This document shows positions 27,155-36,994 of a stretch of 62,417 bases of DNA, piece by piece. The stretch is taken from assembly GCA_937995865.1 (NCBI GenBank), contig CALKJA010000035.1:1-62417 (forward strand). Reading direction: 5' to 3'. The position numbers were made by a program, and so were the translations under genes. The notes under the pieces are model-generated. The model had not been told where the DNA came from and did no database searches. It worked only from the letters and a program-made list of their open reading frames with translations. Within the stretch, counting starts at the first letter, position 1. Each line of letters begins with the position of its first letter. Origin of the DNA: an uncultured Paracoccaceae bacterium. GTDB taxonomy: Bacteria > Pseudomonadota > Alphaproteobacteria > Rhodobacterales > Rhodobacteraceae.

Positions 27155-28330
27155 TTAGAGACGCTCTATGGCAACAGCAATGCCTTGCCCGCCGCCGATG
27201 CACATTGTGGCCAAGGCTTTGGAACCTCCAATGCGCTCAAGCTCGTACATGGCTTTGACCATGATGATGGCCCCTGTCGCGCCAACGGGATGGCCAAGAG
27301 CAATCGCGCCGCCATTCGGATTGACCCGCGCCGGATCAAGCCCCAACCCTTTGCTCACGGCCAATGCTTGCGACGCAAACGCTTCGTTGCTTTCGATTAC
27401 ATCGAAATCGGTCGCGCTTAGCCCAGTTTTTGCCAGTAGATTCTCGACTGCGGGCACTGGGCCAATGCCCATCACCTCGGGGCGGACCCCCGCATGGCCA
27501 TAACCCAAAATGCGGAATTTTGGGGTTAGGCCCGCCGCCTCTGCTGCTTCGGCACGGGCAAGAATAAGTGCTCCTGCTCCGTCATTGATGCCTGATGCAT
27601 TGCCTGCGGTTACGGTGCCGTCTTTCTGAAAGACGGTACGTAGCCCGGCCAGCGCCTCAACACTTGTTGCCTTGGGATGCTCGTCCACCTCAAAGGTAAC
27701 CATATCTCGCTTCACGCGGACCTCTACGGGAGTGATCTGCTCAGCAAAGCGACCCTTAGCAATCGCCTGAGCCGCCCGTGCCTGACTTTCCAGAGCAAAA
27801 GCATCTTGCGCCTCGCGGCTAATGCCATGTTCTGCGGCAACATTTTCTGCCGTGACGCCCATATGGCCGGTGCCGAAAGGGCAATTCAAAGCGCCCAACA
27901 TCATGTCTTGGGTGCGAATATCGCCCATCTTTGCGCCCCAGCGTTGGTCCGGAACGATAAAGGGGGAACGGCTCATCGTTTCGGCACCGCCAGCCAATCC
28001 AAATTCTGCGTCACCCAACATCAAGGATTGGCACACGGACACGACTGCCTGAAGGCCGGAGCCGCATAGCCTGTTCACATTCATCGCAGGCGTCGTATCG
28101 GGCACGCCCGCATCCATCGCAGCCACGCGGGACAGATACATATCGCGGGGTTCAGTGTTGATGACGTGCCCAAAGGTAACATGCCCGATCTGACCAGCTT
28201 CGACACCTGCACGCGCCATAGCGGCCTTGGCCGCCGCTGCGCCCAGCACGATGGGTGGCGTGCCTGCTAGTGCTCCACCAAATGTGCCGATTGCCGTGCG
28301 TGCGCCGCCGAGAATTACGATATCTGACAT
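27155..28330 (-). CDS. Acetyl-CoA C-acyltransferase (thiolase)
   Basis: 391-residue thiolase, condensing two acetyl-CoA or cleaving 3-ketoacyl-CoA. Nucleophile Cys89 in NVNRLCGSGLQ, NEAFA, GGAIALGHPVGATGA with the active-site His, and the second Cys in MCIGGGQGIA are all present. The start at 28330 has AAGGAGAGGC ahead. Biosynthetic (AtoB/PhaA) or beta-ketothiolase (BktB) use cannot be distinguished, and no acetoacetyl-CoA reductase or PHB synthase is adjacent. Confidence 0.93.
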   Translation of the reverse strand: MSDIVILGGARTAIGTFGGALAGTPPIVLGAAAAKAAMARAGVEAGQIGHVTFGHVINTEPRDMYLSRVAAMDAGVPDTTPAMNVNRLCGSGLQAVVSVCQSLMLGDAEFGLAGGAETMSRSPFIVPDQRWGAKMGDIRTQDMMLGALNCPFGTGHMGVTAENVAAEHGISREAQDAFALESQARAAQAIAKGRFAEQITPVEVRVKRDMVTFEVDEHPKATSVEALAGLRTVFQKDGTVTAGNASGINDGAGALILARAEAAEAAGLTPKFRILGYGHAGVRPEVMGIGPVPAVENLLAKTGLSATDFDVIESNEAFASQALAVSKGLGLDPARVNPNGGAIALGHPVGATGAIIMVKAMYELERIGGSKALATMCIGGGQGIAVAIERL

Positions 28331-28438
28331 GAAAGCCTCTCCTTGTTGCGGGCTATCATGCGGGTTTCGCAAGCAAGGGAAAGCCAGACGCTTCGTCACG
28401 GGTAATCATATTGGAGTAAAGCCGCCAGAACCGGTTTG

Positions 28439-29236
28439 CTAGGCTGAGCGACTTTCAATCGTGAGCGGTACGCGGCCTTGTTCGGTGAGTGTGAAAACCT
28501 CAGTACCGTCCAGAACCACCGGCACCAACGTGCGCCCGTAGCCCGCGCCGCCATCCGTATTTATGCGGTTGCCGTGGTGGGCCGGGTGATCAAGAGCGGT
28601 ATGACCATGCACAATCATCTTGCGAAGGGGCGCAGTGTGGTCGAGCCAACCGTCGCGTATCCACATCAATTCTTCGGGGTCTTGCATGTTAAGCGGCAGC
28701 TTGGGGTTTACGCCAGCATGAACAAAGAAATGCGTTTCTGTCTCATGGATCAGAGGCAGGCCATCAAGAAAGGTTTCATGCGCTTTTGGAACAGCTTTGC
28801 GTGCCGCCTGATGCAGTGCGTTGAGCAGGGGATCAAGCGCGGGGTCGTGGCCAATATCGGCAGAAGATAAGAGATCGACACCCATTTGATCAAAGATCGG
28901 CTGAATTTCGAAATAGGAGTTTAAGGTCGAGGCCCCCCCAAGAGACGGGTGAAGCCACGTTTTGCCAGACTTAATATGTGCGTCTGCGATGGCCATATTT
29001 TGCAGAAAGCGAACAAACATGGCATCGTGATTGCCCTTGAGAACTGTCCAGCCATGCCGGGAAATGCCAGCGATCAGCGTTTCGATCACGCCGCGCGTAT
29101 CAGCTCCGCGATCCGCGTAATCACCCACAAAAACGATCGCAGCCTCTGCGCCGCCATCCGCCATAATAAGCTCTAGCGCGCGGTCAAGTTCGGCCTTTTG
29201 ACCGTGGATGTCTCCAACGACATAAGTAGCAGTCAT
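28439..29236 (-). CDS. Metallophosphoesterase, PP1/PP2A-like protein phosphatase
   Basis: 265-residue soluble phosphatase with the full dinuclear-metal set: VVGDIHGQ, FVGDYADRGADTRGVIE, LKGNHDAMF, HAGVNP and VHGHTALD. Spacing follows bacterial serine/threonine protein phosphatases (PrpA/lambda-type); diadenosine tetraphosphatase activity is also possible in this family. It lies 80 bases upstream of the serA 3' end on the same strand; no link to serine synthesis is evident. Confidence 0.9.
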   Translation of the reverse strand: MTATYVVGDIHGQKAELDRALELIMADGGAEAAIVFVGDYADRGADTRGVIETLIAGISRHGWTVLKGNHDAMFVRFLQNMAIADAHIKSGKTWLHPSLGGASTLNSYFEIQPIFDQMGVDLLSSADIGHDPALDPLLNALHQAARKAVPKAHETFLDGLPLIHETETHFFVHAGVNPKLPLNMQDPEELMWIRDGWLDHTAPLRKMIVHGHTALDHPAHHGNRINTDGGAGYGRTLVPVVLDGTEVFTLTEQGRVPLTIESRSA

Positions 29237-29316
29237 GGGGGTACTTTTTTCAGAGGAAGTGCCCCGCCGGAGGTAAGCTACGGCGAGGTGGTGTTTAGGG
29301 CAGTGTGACTGACCGG

Positions 29317-30909
29317 TTAGGGAACGTCAAACTGAAGCGGGCTAACTTGCCCAAACATACCGGTTGTTTCCAGCGCTGTGATTACATTTGCGGCAACAGG
29401 GTTGTCGACATAGAGAAGCGCGATGGCTTCGCCGCCTACGTCGTTCCGGCCCAATGTAAAGTTCGCGATGTTGACCGAGTTCTTGCCCATTGTGCTGCCG
29501 AGCAAACCAATGATTCCGGGAACGTCTTCATTGGTTGTGTAAAGCATGTGGCGGCCGATCTCGGCGTCGATATTGATGCCTTTGATCTGAATGAACCGTG
29601 GCTTACCGTCTGAGAACACGGTGCCTGCAACGGAGCGTTCGCGTTCGTCCGTGACAACCGTCACTTTGATATAGCCGTCAAACGTGCCGGATTTCGATTG
29701 GTTCGTCGTCGAGATTTTGACGCCCCGCTCGGCGGCGATCACAGGTGCAGAGACCATATTCACATCCGGGTTCACACGTTTCATGATCCCCGCGATAACT
29801 GCGCAATTCAGCGCTGGAAGATTCATTTCTGCAACTGAGCCGTCATAGAGGATGTTGATCGCTTTGATCGGTTCATCCGTCATCTGGCCCGTGAAATTGC
29901 CAAGGTGGCTCGCAAGCTGAACCCAAGGGCCCATGACTTTCGCTTCTTCAGCCGTCATCGACGGCATGTTCAATGCATTCTCAACAGCGCCGTCTAGCAG
30001 GTAATTGGCCATTTGTTCGGCCACTTGCAGTGCGACGTTTTCCTGCGCCTCAGTCGTAGCTGCTCCAAGGTGCGGTGTTACCACTACATTGGGAAGGTTA
30101 AAGAGCGGTGAATCCGTCGCGGGTTCGACGGCAAACACATCAAAAGCGGCCCCCGCGATATGACCTGATCGCAGCGCTTCAGCGAGCGCATCTTCGTCTA
30201 CAAGGCCACCCCGTGCGCAGTTGATGATCCGCGCGCCTTTCTTCATCATCGCAAGGCGTTCTGCGGTGATCATGTTGGCGGTTTGCTCAGTCTTAGGCAC
30301 GTGCAATGTCAGGAAATCGGCGCGAGGCAAAAGCGCCTCAAGCTCAACTTTTTCAACACCCATTTTGCCTGCCTTCTCTTCGGACAAGAAGGGGTCATAG
30401 GCGATGACCTTCATTTTTAGCCCGCGCGCGCGGTCGCAAACGATGCCGCCGATATTGCCCGCGCCAATAACGCCAAGCGTTTTGCCGGTAAGCTCAACAC
30501 CCATGAATTTGGATTTTTCCCATTTTCCAGCGTGGGTTGAGGCGGATGCCTCGGGAATTTGCCGGGCAACTGCAAACATCATCGCGATGGCGTGTTCGGC
30601 TGTGGTTGTCATGTTGCCGAAGGGCGTGTTCATGACAATGATCCCCTTCTTTGAGGCCGCATCTTTATCAATATTGTCGGTGCCGATCCCGGCGCGGCCA
30701 ATGACCTTGAGGTTGTCGGCGGCGGCGATGATCTTTTCTGTGGCCTTAGAGGCCGATCGGATTGCAAGGCCATCATAGGCCGGGATCGCGGCAAGAAGCG
30801 CGTCCTTGTCTTTGCCAAGGTCGGGCTTGAAATCAACATCTATGCCGCGGTCGCGGAAGATCTGAACGGCGGCTTCCGAAAGCTTGTCGGAGATAAGAAC
30901 TTTGGGCAT
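29317..30909 (-). CDS. serA: D-3-phosphoglycerate dehydrogenase
   Basis: First enzyme of serine synthesis, oxidising 3-phosphoglycerate to 3-phosphohydroxypyruvate with NAD. The 530-residue long form has the substrate-binding part, Rossmann motif GAGNIGGIV, GRAGIGTDNIDKDAA, the catalytic His in VVTPHLGAATTEAQENVA, an intervening ASB-like domain and a C-terminal ACT domain (DVPGIIGLLGSTMGKNSVNIANFTLGR), expected to sense serine. The start at 30909 gives MPKVLISDKLS. serC lies 170 bases upstream on the same strand. Confidence 0.97.
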   Translation of the reverse strand: MPKVLISDKLSEAAVQIFRDRGIDVDFKPDLGKDKDALLAAIPAYDGLAIRSASKATEKIIAAADNLKVIGRAGIGTDNIDKDAASKKGIIVMNTPFGNMTTTAEHAIAMMFAVARQIPEASASTHAGKWEKSKFMGVELTGKTLGVIGAGNIGGIVCDRARGLKMKVIAYDPFLSEEKAGKMGVEKVELEALLPRADFLTLHVPKTEQTANMITAERLAMMKKGARIINCARGGLVDEDALAEALRSGHIAGAAFDVFAVEPATDSPLFNLPNVVVTPHLGAATTEAQENVALQVAEQMANYLLDGAVENALNMPSMTAEEAKVMGPWVQLASHLGNFTGQMTDEPIKAINILYDGSVAEMNLPALNCAVIAGIMKRVNPDVNMVSAPVIAAERGVKISTTNQSKSGTFDGYIKVTVVTDERERSVAGTVFSDGKPRFIQIKGINIDAEIGRHMLYTTNEDVPGIIGLLGSTMGKNSVNIANFTLGRNDVGGEAIALLYVDNPVAANVITALETTGMFGQVSPLQFDVP

Positions 30910-31029
30910 TTTTGGTATCCTGAAGAAAAGGCCGGGGCAGACATTCCAACTGGAATTCAACACATGTGGCCGGGGATTACGTGGGGTGCGCGCGGGCCGT
31001 TAACCCGCCGATTTGGTCAAATTCGCCGC

Positions 31030-31073
31030 ACGCACAAGTGATGCACAATCCATGCACAACCGATGCATACGGC
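31030..31073. repeat. Four tandem 11-bp repeats between serC and serA
   Basis: Consensus ATGCACAAnnn, at 31030, 31041, 31052 and 31063. The two middle copies share ATGCACAA exactly; the first has ACGCACAA and the last ATGCATAC. The period equals about one helical turn, as expected for a protein-binding array. No known regulator site is recognised. Confidence 0.6.
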
Positions 31074-31079
31074 GTTTGA

Positions 31080-32231
31080 TCAGGCGGCTGCGCTCATTGC
31101 GTTAACTTCCATTTCAAAGGCCCATTCGAGCCACGGCAGAAGTGATTTGATATCGCTCGTCTCAACCGTTGAGCCGCACCAGATCCGCAAACCTGCGGGC
31201 GCGTCCCTATAGGCCCCGATATCCAGTGCCACACCTTCGGCTTCCAGCCGTTTCGCAACGGCTTTGGCAAAGGTTGCGCCATCGGTGATGCGGGCGTCTG
31301 TGAACTTGAGGCACACAGAAGTGGTAGAGCGCGTTGCGAGATCACCGGCCAGATTATCAATCCAGTCATGCGCCGCACAGAAGTCCCAAACTGCATTTGC
31401 GTTTGCTTCGGCGCGTGCAATCAAACCAGCAAGGCCGCCTATGCTTTGCGCCCAATCCAGCGCAACAAGGTAGTCTTCAACGGCAAGCATTGAGGGTGTG
31501 TTGATGGTCGCACCACTAAAGATGCCATCGATCAACTTGCCGCCTTTGGTTAGGCGGAAAATCTTGGGAAGCGGCCATGCGGGCGCATAGCTTTCCAGCC
31601 GCTCAACCGCACGTGGGCTCAGGATCAGGATGCCATGCGCGGCCTCGCCGCCCAGCACCTTTTGCCAGCTGAATGTTGTTGCATCGAGCTTGTCCCAAGG
31701 CAGATCCATCGCAAACGCAGCCGAGGTCGCATCGCACAGCGTCAGCCCATCGCGATCTGCTGGAATTGGATCACCCGCAACGCGCACGCCCGAAGTTGTG
31801 CCGTTCCACGTGAAGCAAACATCGTGGTCATAATTCAGGGCCGCCATATCGACGATCTTGCCATACTCGGCTGTATGAACTTGGGCGTCGAGCTTGAGTT
31901 GTTTGACCGCGTCGGTCACCCAGCCCGCGCCAAAACTTTCCCATGCAACCATCTCAACCGGGCGCGCGCCTAGCAGGTTCCACATCGCCATCTCATAGGC
32001 ACCGGTGTCAGATGCGGGAACGATCCCGATCTTGTAGTCAGCTGGCACGCCAAGGATTTCGCGGGTGCGCTCGATTGCGTCTTTGAGTTTGGCTTTTCCC
32101 AAAGATGCCCTGTGCGAACGGCCCAAAGGGGCATCCGCAAGTGCGTCCAAAGTCCAGGTGGGAGGTTTGGCACAGGGGCCAGAAGAAAAACGCGGATTTG
32201 CCGGCCGCGTGACCGGAGCTTCAATCGCCAT
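31080..32231 (-). CDS. serC: Phosphoserine aminotransferase
   Basis: PLP enzyme converting 3-phosphohydroxypyruvate and glutamate to phosphoserine, the second serine-synthesis step; also used in pyridoxal phosphate synthesis. The 383-residue alphaproteobacterial form has [61 protein letters not shown] and the PLP-Lys in [15 protein letters not shown]. The start at 32231 ([15 protein letters not shown]) has GAGGG ahead. A structured leader lies directly upstream, and serA follows. Confidence 0.96.
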   Translation of the reverse strand: MAIEAPVTRPANPRFSSGPCAKPPTWTLDALADAPLGRSHRASLGKAKLKDAIERTREILGVPADYKIGIVPASDTGAYEMAMWNLLGARPVEMVAWESFGAGWVTDAVKQLKLDAQVHTAEYGKIVDMAALNYDHDVCFTWNGTTSGVRVAGDPIPADRDGLTLCDATSAAFAMDLPWDKLDATTFSWQKVLGGEAAHGILILSPRAVERLESYAPAWPLPKIFRLTKGGKLIDGIFSGATINTPSMLAVEDYLVALDWAQSIGGLAGLIARAEANANAVWDFCAAHDWIDNLAGDLATRSTTSVCLKFTDARITDGATFAKAVAKRLEAEGVALDIGAYRDAPAGLRIWCGSTVETSDIKSLLPWLEWAFEMEVNAMSAAA

Positions 32232-32237
32232 TGGTGT

Positions 32238-32302
32238 TACCCTCACAGATATTCGCCTCTCGTTGGGGAGAGGTGTCCCACCGCCGTCTTTATGAGGGCG
32301 GT
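32238..32302 (-). ncRNA. Two-hairpin serC leader (candidate serC RNA motif)
   Basis: Minus-strand hairpin 1: ACCGCC/GGCGGT arms at 32302-32297 and 32285-32280 with an 11-base loop. Hairpin 2: CCTCTC/GAGAGG at 32273-32268 and 32261-32256 with a 6-base loop. They sit right ahead of the serC ribosome-binding site. A conserved serC leader motif is described in Alphaproteobacteria upstream of serC-serA operons; the match here is by position and general shape only. Confidence 0.5.
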
Positions 32303-32403
32303 CGCGGCGAAGCAACCGGGTTTCGAGGATGAAATGGTCCGGTCTACCTTTCGAACGCGACATCCATGCGCGTATCGGAAACCTCAGGCGTGGGCGGTGG
32401 CCC

Positions 32404-32907
32404 TCACTTTTCGCGCCAAACCGGGACCATAGAAGACCAAATGCCATCCCCCATCAGCCGATGATATAGTGCCGCCGCGATATGGAGCGCGATCATGATG
32501 TATGATGCTGTCACGGATGTTTCGTGGATAACAATCGTTACGGTCATCAATGCGCCCTCTTGGAGCCCGATGGAATAGAGCGCGCCAATGCACAGGCCCG
32601 ACACCGCAATCATTCCGACGCTAGCATAGGTAGCCAGATGCCCCACCCGCGCCGCACGTTTCATCAACGGCGGTGTATCCTCGGGCAAAGCCGTGGGGCG
32701 TGTGAGCTTCATGAACGCGAACCTCACCACAAGCAGCACCAAAAACAACGCCGCAAAGACGATTTCAAAGCGGAGCAGCGCGGGATCGCTCAGCTGTTCG
32801 GTGCTGTCAATTTGTTTGAAAATTCCATAGGCAAAAATGACGACAAAGCTCCAATGAAAGGTTTTGGCCACTATCCCGTGGGGCTGGGTGTCGATCTTGC
32901 TGCTCAT
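32404..32907 (-). CDS. Cytochrome b561-type membrane protein
   Basis: 167-residue protein with four hydrophobic helices. Histidines suited to bind two b hemes occur in [11 protein letters not shown] (helix 1), [18 protein letters not shown] and [15 protein letters not shown]. This fits the cytochrome b561/Ni-hydrogenase b-type fold, which passes electrons across the inner membrane. Partner and donor are not evident. It lies upstream of the serC leader on the same strand and is divergent from serB. Confidence 0.88.
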   Translation of the reverse strand: MSSKIDTQPHGIVAKTFHWSFVVIFAYGIFKQIDSTEQLSDPALLRFEIVFAALFLVLLVVRFAFMKLTRPTALPEDTPPLMKRAARVGHLATYASVGMIAVSGLCIGALYSIGLQEGALMTVTIVIHETSVTASYIMIALHIAAALYHRLMGDGIWSSMVPVWREK

Positions 32908-33002
32908 GCGTGTCTCCGGGTGAAGGTTTTTGACAACTGACCAAATCTAGTGTTGTGACAGAGCTCGATCCAAGCAACCTCCCTAGGCAAGTGACTCACC
33001 CG

Positions 33003-33869
33003 ATGAACATTATTTCTTTGATTGCCGCACCAGGCGGTTTGGACGCAGCCTTGGCTGAGGCATTACGCAATGCGTGGGGCGGTGGCGAACTGGTCTGGCT
33101 GTCCGCTGGAGAGGCTGTCGAATTTGAGATTGGCCTTGTCCCCGGCAACTTTCGCGAGGTTTGGACCGACTTGCAGGCGCAGGGTGTGGATTTGAATGCG
33201 GTGCCTCTCGAGGATCGAAAGAAGCGCATTCTTATCGCGGATATGGACAGCACCATGATCCAGCAGGAATGTATCGATGAGATGGCGGCCCATATCGGGA
33301 TCGGGCCGGATGTGGCCAAGATCACCGCCGAGGCGATGGATGGCAAGCTGGACTTTGAGGCCGCAATTGACGCGCGTGTTGCGTTGCTAAAGGGGCTGGA
33401 ATTGGCGGCGTTAGAGACTGTTTTTGACCAGCGCATCACCATGATGCCCGGCGGGGATACCCTGTTGGCAACCATGAAGGCCCAAGGTGCTTACTGTGCA
33501 CTGGTCTCTGGTGGTTTCACCTATTTCACAGGCCGCGTGGCGCAGGCGCTTGGCTTTGATGAGAACCGCGCGAATGTACTAATGGCCGACGCCGGTAAGC
33601 TGACCGGTGCGGTTCAAAAGCCAGTGTTGGGTCAGGCCGCCAAGGTTGAGGCGCTTGAACAGATCGCAGCCAAGCTTGGTGTGAGCGAAGACAACGCGAT
33701 TGCCGTGGGCGACGGTGCGAATGATCTTGGCATGCTGGGCAGGGCAGGTTTGGGTGTGGCGCTCCATGCAAAACCTTCGGTTCAGGCAAAATGCGCGGTG
33801 CGGGTAAACCATGGCGATTTGACAGCACTGCTCTTTTTGCAGGGGATCGCGCGGGCAGAGTTTGCTTAG
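33003..33869 (+). CDS. serB: Phosphoserine phosphatase
   Basis: HAD-family phosphatase completing serine synthesis. The 288-residue protein has an N-terminal ACT-like part, then HAD motif I DMDSTMIQQECIDEMA, motif II LVSGGFTYFTGRVAQALGFD, the motif III Lys, and motif IV GDGANDLGML. The start at 33003 (MNIISLIAAPGG) matches homologue length; a GTG at 32955 is also open but has no better ribosome site. Opposite strand to serA and serC, within the same 4.6 kb. Confidence 0.95.
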   Translation: MNIISLIAAPGGLDAALAEALRNAWGGGELVWLSAGEAVEFEIGLVPGNFREVWTDLQAQGVDLNAVPLEDRKKRILIADMDSTMIQQECIDEMAAHIGIGPDVAKITAEAMDGKLDFEAAIDARVALLKGLELAALETVFDQRITMMPGGDTLLATMKAQGAYCALVSGGFTYFTGRVAQALGFDENRANVLMADAGKLTGAVQKPVLGQAAKVEALEQIAAKLGVSEDNAIAVGDGANDLGMLGRAGLGVALHAKPSVQAKCAVRVNHGDLTALLFLQGIARAEFA

Positions 33870-33893
33870 GCATTCCTTTGCTTGCGTTCGGCC

Positions 33894-34892
33894 CTAAGCG
33901 AGCGCATCGGCAGCTGTCATCCGCCCAACTTCGAGTCCGCGATAGTTCAGCATTGGCGCGCCAAGCCGTTTCCATGCATCCGGGTGCTGCGCGTCCAATA
34001 CCCCCAATTTGATCAACACTTGGGTGATCGCTGCTTCGGCGCCGCGCTTGGCCCCATCGGTTACCTTAAGCGCGATCCCAAGGCCCTGTTCGGGTAGAAT
34101 TCCAACATAAAATCCTTCGGCTCCGTTCTTCAGCGCCACACCGTGAGCGGCGCGCATCAGTTCGGTGCACCCCCTGCCTTCGCCAGCAACAAGTTCTGGA
34201 TGGGTTCGCATGGCATCGACCAACCGAACCATTGCAGCAGAAAGAGCGTCACGTCGTCCGGCAGCTGTAGCATAGCGTGCCATCGCGTGTGCCATACCGC
34301 GCAAGCTGACTTGATGATTGGGGGCGGAGCACCCGTCGATGCCCCATCCGGGTGAGGTTTCGCCGGTGACCTCTTCAAAGCGGTCTTTCACGGCGATTTG
34401 AACAGGGTGGTCGATCTCAATATACTCAGGACCTGCCGATAGGTGCTGTGACAGGGTCAGGAAGCCCGCATGCTTGCCCGAACAATCTGAATGAAATTGG
34501 CATGGGCTTTGCCCGTCGCGGACAAGCTCTTCCGCGGTCGCCTTGCCCAAAGGCGTTGGTGCGCCGCAACGCAATGCGCCCTCTGAGAGACCCAGCCCAT
34601 CAAGCCACGCGGCAACCCGCGTGCGGTGGATTGAATCGCCATTGTGTGAGGCACAAGCCAGCGCCAGCTGCTCGGACCCTAGCGAGCTGCCAACGGGCGA
34701 AAGAGCAACTGGCAGCGCCTGAATCATCTTGGCGGACGATCGGGGATAAACAATCTTTGCTGGATCGCCAGCGCCCATAAGCACTTCACCGCGATCATTG
34801 CAGACAACAACATGGCCCAAATGCTGACTTTCAACGCGGTCGCCGCGCCAAATATCGACCAAGGGAACCCCAGAATTGACCAAATGAGCCAT
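33894..34892 (-). CDS. Asparaginase (AnsA-like, PF06089 type)
   Basis: 332-residue protein of the thermolabile L-asparaginase II family (Rhizobium etli AnsA type), not the E. coli type. Key segments: YPRSSAKMIQALPV (catalytic SSxK), SHNGD, CSGKHAGFL, GWGIDGCSAPNHQVSLRGMAHAMAR and RTHPELVAGEGRGCTELM. The start at 34892 has a strong CAAGGAGG at 9 bases; the 34913 reading covers that site. It converts Asn to Asp plus ammonia. Convergent with serB over 24 bases. Confidence 0.9.
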   Translation of the reverse strand: MAHLVNSGVPLVDIWRGDRVESQHLGHVVVCNDRGEVLMGAGDPAKIVYPRSSAKMIQALPVALSPVGSSLGSEQLALACASHNGDSIHRTRVAAWLDGLGLSEGALRCGAPTPLGKATAEELVRDGQSPCQFHSDCSGKHAGFLTLSQHLSAGPEYIEIDHPVQIAVKDRFEEVTGETSPGWGIDGCSAPNHQVSLRGMAHAMARYATAAGRRDALSAAMVRLVDAMRTHPELVAGEGRGCTELMRAAHGVALKNGAEGFYVGILPEQGLGIALKVTDGAKRGAEAAITQVLIKLGVLDAQHPDAWKRLGAPMLNYRGLEVGRMTAADALA

Positions 34893-35055
34893 GAAAACCT
34901 CCTTGAGCGGCAAAATTCCGCAAATGTGATGCCGCTTCCCCTTGGCCGACTGGCCACTCCTGCGCTAATGCTGCTTTAACGAGCAAGAAAACACCGGACC
35001 AGCGCAAAAACCCGTCAGAGGTCGTCGCAACGGTGTATTGGAAATGAGGCCTGAT

Positions 35056-35577
35056 ATGTTTCGTACTTTTACTGCACTGATAGTTACAGTTGCGTTTTCC
35101 CTACCTGCAATGGCGCAGGAGGTGAGCACAAACCGTGTTGCCGCCAAAACGGACTGGAGCGTGTTTGCTGAGGCAGACCCAACCGAATGTTGGGGCGTGA
35201 GCGCACCCAAAGAAACGGTGAACACCCGCGACGGCCGTGTTGTAGCGGCGCGGCGGGGTGAGATCCTGATGATGGTGTTCTACCGGCCCGCAGCCGGCGT
35301 GTCAGGACAACTGAACTTTACTGGCGGCTACCCGTTTGCGAGCGGCTCAACGGTTAACGTGAATGTCGACGGTAGCCAATTTGAACTTTTCACCGAGGGT
35401 GAATGGGCGTGGGCTGCATCCCCGGCAGAAGATGCCAAACTGATAACCGCAATGAAACGCGGATCAAGCGCAGTTATGACGGCGCGCTCATCACGCGGCA
35501 CAACGACCAAAGATACGTTCAGCCTGTTGGGCTTTACTGCTGCGATCGAGGATGCAGAAAAGCGCTGCGCGGGTTAA
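35056..35577 (+). CDS. Secreted IalB-like (invasion-associated locus B) protein
   Basis: 173-residue protein with a Sec signal peptide (MFRTFTALIVTVAFSLPAMAQE, cleavage after AMA). The mature part has VAAKTDWSVFAEADPTECWGVSAPKE, typical of the IalB family, and one pair of Cys at each end (CWG...CAG) for a periplasmic disulfide. The function of these proteins in non-pathogens is unknown. TGAGG 6 bases ahead supports 35056. Stands alone; a short inverted repeat (AAGCGGCGCCGCTT) overlaps its end. Confidence 0.85.
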   Translation: MFRTFTALIVTVAFSLPAMAQEVSTNRVAAKTDWSVFAEADPTECWGVSAPKETVNTRDGRVVAARRGEILMMVFYRPAAGVSGQLNFTGGYPFASGSTVNVNVDGSQFELFTEGEWAWAASPAEDAKLITAMKRGSSAVMTARSSRGTTTKDTFSLLGFTAAIEDAEKRCAG

Positions 35578-35604
35578 AGCGGCGCCGCTTTTGATCCGGG
35601 GCAT

Positions 35605-35624
35605 AAGGATTTTGCAAAATCCTT
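35605..35624. repeat. Palindrome AAGGATTTTGCAAAATCCTT in GGGGCA context
   Basis: Perfect 20-base palindrome between the IalB-like gene and rlmN, flanked by GGGGCAT on the left and GGC on the right. The element at 59014-59125 has the same flanks and a TGATTTT...AAAATCA palindrome. Suggests a dispersed repeat family; it may also terminate the IalB-like transcript. Confidence 0.6.
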
Positions 35625-35722
35625 GGCTCCGTCGAGAGGTGAGCGCTTGCGACAAAGCCTTTGGATTCCCCGCAGCGCTTCTATATAGCGCCGTGACACA
35701 CCCGATCTGAAAGGTTCCCGCC

Positions 35723-36919
35723 GTGGCAGATGCCCCGATCACTCAGGACGTTCTGACGATTCCTCGCAAGCAGCCCGCCGACTCAAGCGGGGGCGGCAAG
35801 AGCAACCTTGTTGGTCTGACCCGGCCTGCAATGCGTGACGCGTTGATCGCCATTGGCACACCGGAAAAGCAAGCCAAGATGCGCGTAGGCCAAATCTGGC
35901 AGTGGATCTACCAATGGGGCAAACGCGACTTTGCCGATATGACGAATCTTGCCAAAGCATACCGCGCACAGCTGGCAAAGCATTTCGTGATTGAGGTGCC
36001 CGAGGTTGTGTCCAAGCAGGTTTCGACGGACGGCACACGCAAGTGGCTGGTGCGGATTGCGGGCGGTCACGAGGTTGAGGTGGTCTATATCCCCGAAACA
36101 GATCGAGGAACGCTCTGTGTTTCTTCTCAAGTGGGCTGTACGCTGACTTGCTCATTTTGCCATACGGGCACGCAAAAGCTGGTCCGCAATCTGACGGCGG
36201 CTGAAATCATTGGTCAGGTCATGATGGCCCGCGATGATTTGAATGAATGGCCGATCCCCGGAGAGCCCAAAGACGAAACCCGGCTTTTGTCTAACATCGT
36301 TCTGATGGGCATGGGTGAGCCACTCTATAATTTCGACAATGTGCGCGATGCGATGAAGATTGCGATGGATGAAGAGGGTATTTCCCTTTCCCGCCGTCGG
36401 ATCACGCTCAGCACGTCTGGCGTTGTGCCAGAGATCGCGAAGACGTCCGAAGAAATCGGTTGCCAGCTTGCCGTATCGTTTCACGGCACCACCGATGAAA
36501 TCCGCGACAAGCTTGTACCGATCAACAAGCGCTGGAATATCGAAACACTTCTGGAAGCTCTACGCGCGTACCCAAGGGGCCGCAATTCGGAGCGGATCAC
36601 ATTTGAATACGTGATGCTGGACGGTGTGAATGACACGGACGAAGATGCGCGCCGTCTGATCAAACTGATTGACGGCATCCCCGCCAAGATCAACTTGATC
36701 CCGTTCAACGAATGGCCGGGCGCGCCCTATAAGCGATCCTCAAATAACCGCATCCGTGCATTTGCGGATATCATTTATAATGCAGGATACGCGTCTCCGA
36801 TCCGCAAGCCACGTGGTGAGGATATTATGGCGGCCTGTGGTCAACTCAAGAGCGCCACAGAACGCGCCCGGAAATCGCGCAAGCAGATTGAAGCTGAAGT
36901 AGGCGCATTGCGGGACTAA
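35723..36919 (+). CDS. rlmN: Dual-specificity 23S rRNA/tRNA adenine-C2 methyltransferase
   Basis: Radical-SAM enzyme methylating A2503 of 23S rRNA and A37 of some tRNAs. The 398-residue protein has the [19 protein letters not shown]-terminal module, the cluster motif [11 protein letters not shown] (CxxxCxxC), [22 protein letters not shown] and the methyl-accepting Cys in MAACGQL near the C terminus. The GTG start at 35723 is the only one leaving family-sized N-terminal sequence. Alphaproteobacterial length. A hairpin follows the stop. Confidence 0.96.
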   Translation: MADAPITQDVLTIPRKQPADSSGGGKSNLVGLTRPAMRDALIAIGTPEKQAKMRVGQIWQWIYQWGKRDFADMTNLAKAYRAQLAKHFVIEVPEVVSKQVSTDGTRKWLVRIAGGHEVEVVYIPETDRGTLCVSSQVGCTLTCSFCHTGTQKLVRNLTAAEIIGQVMMARDDLNEWPIPGEPKDETRLLSNIVLMGMGEPLYNFDNVRDAMKIAMDEEGISLSRRRITLSTSGVVPEIAKTSEEIGCQLAVSFHGTTDEIRDKLVPINKRWNIETLLEALRAYPRGRNSERITFEYVMLDGVNDTDEDARRLIKLIDGIPAKINLIPFNEWPGAPYKRSSNNRIRAFADIIYNAGYASPIRKPRGEDIMAACGQLKSATERARKSRKQIEAEVGALRD

Positions 36920-36932
36920 TTGTCTTTTGAGG

Positions 36933-36962
36933 CCTGATCCACGGCATCTGTCGTGGATCAGG
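36933..36962. terminator. Hairpin between convergent rlmN and LOG-family gene
   Basis: Perfect 11-bp stem (CCTGATCCACG at 36933-36943 with CGTGGATCAGG at 36952-36962) and an 8-base loop. No clear U-tract on either side. Likely a shared 3'-end structure. Confidence 0.65.
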
Positions 36963-36994
36963 CAAATGAGCTCATTCAGTGATGAGTTGGATCA

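Noticed and set aside
31030-31073. CRISPR array
   Set aside because: Repeats are 11 bases with no spacers, and no cas genes are present.
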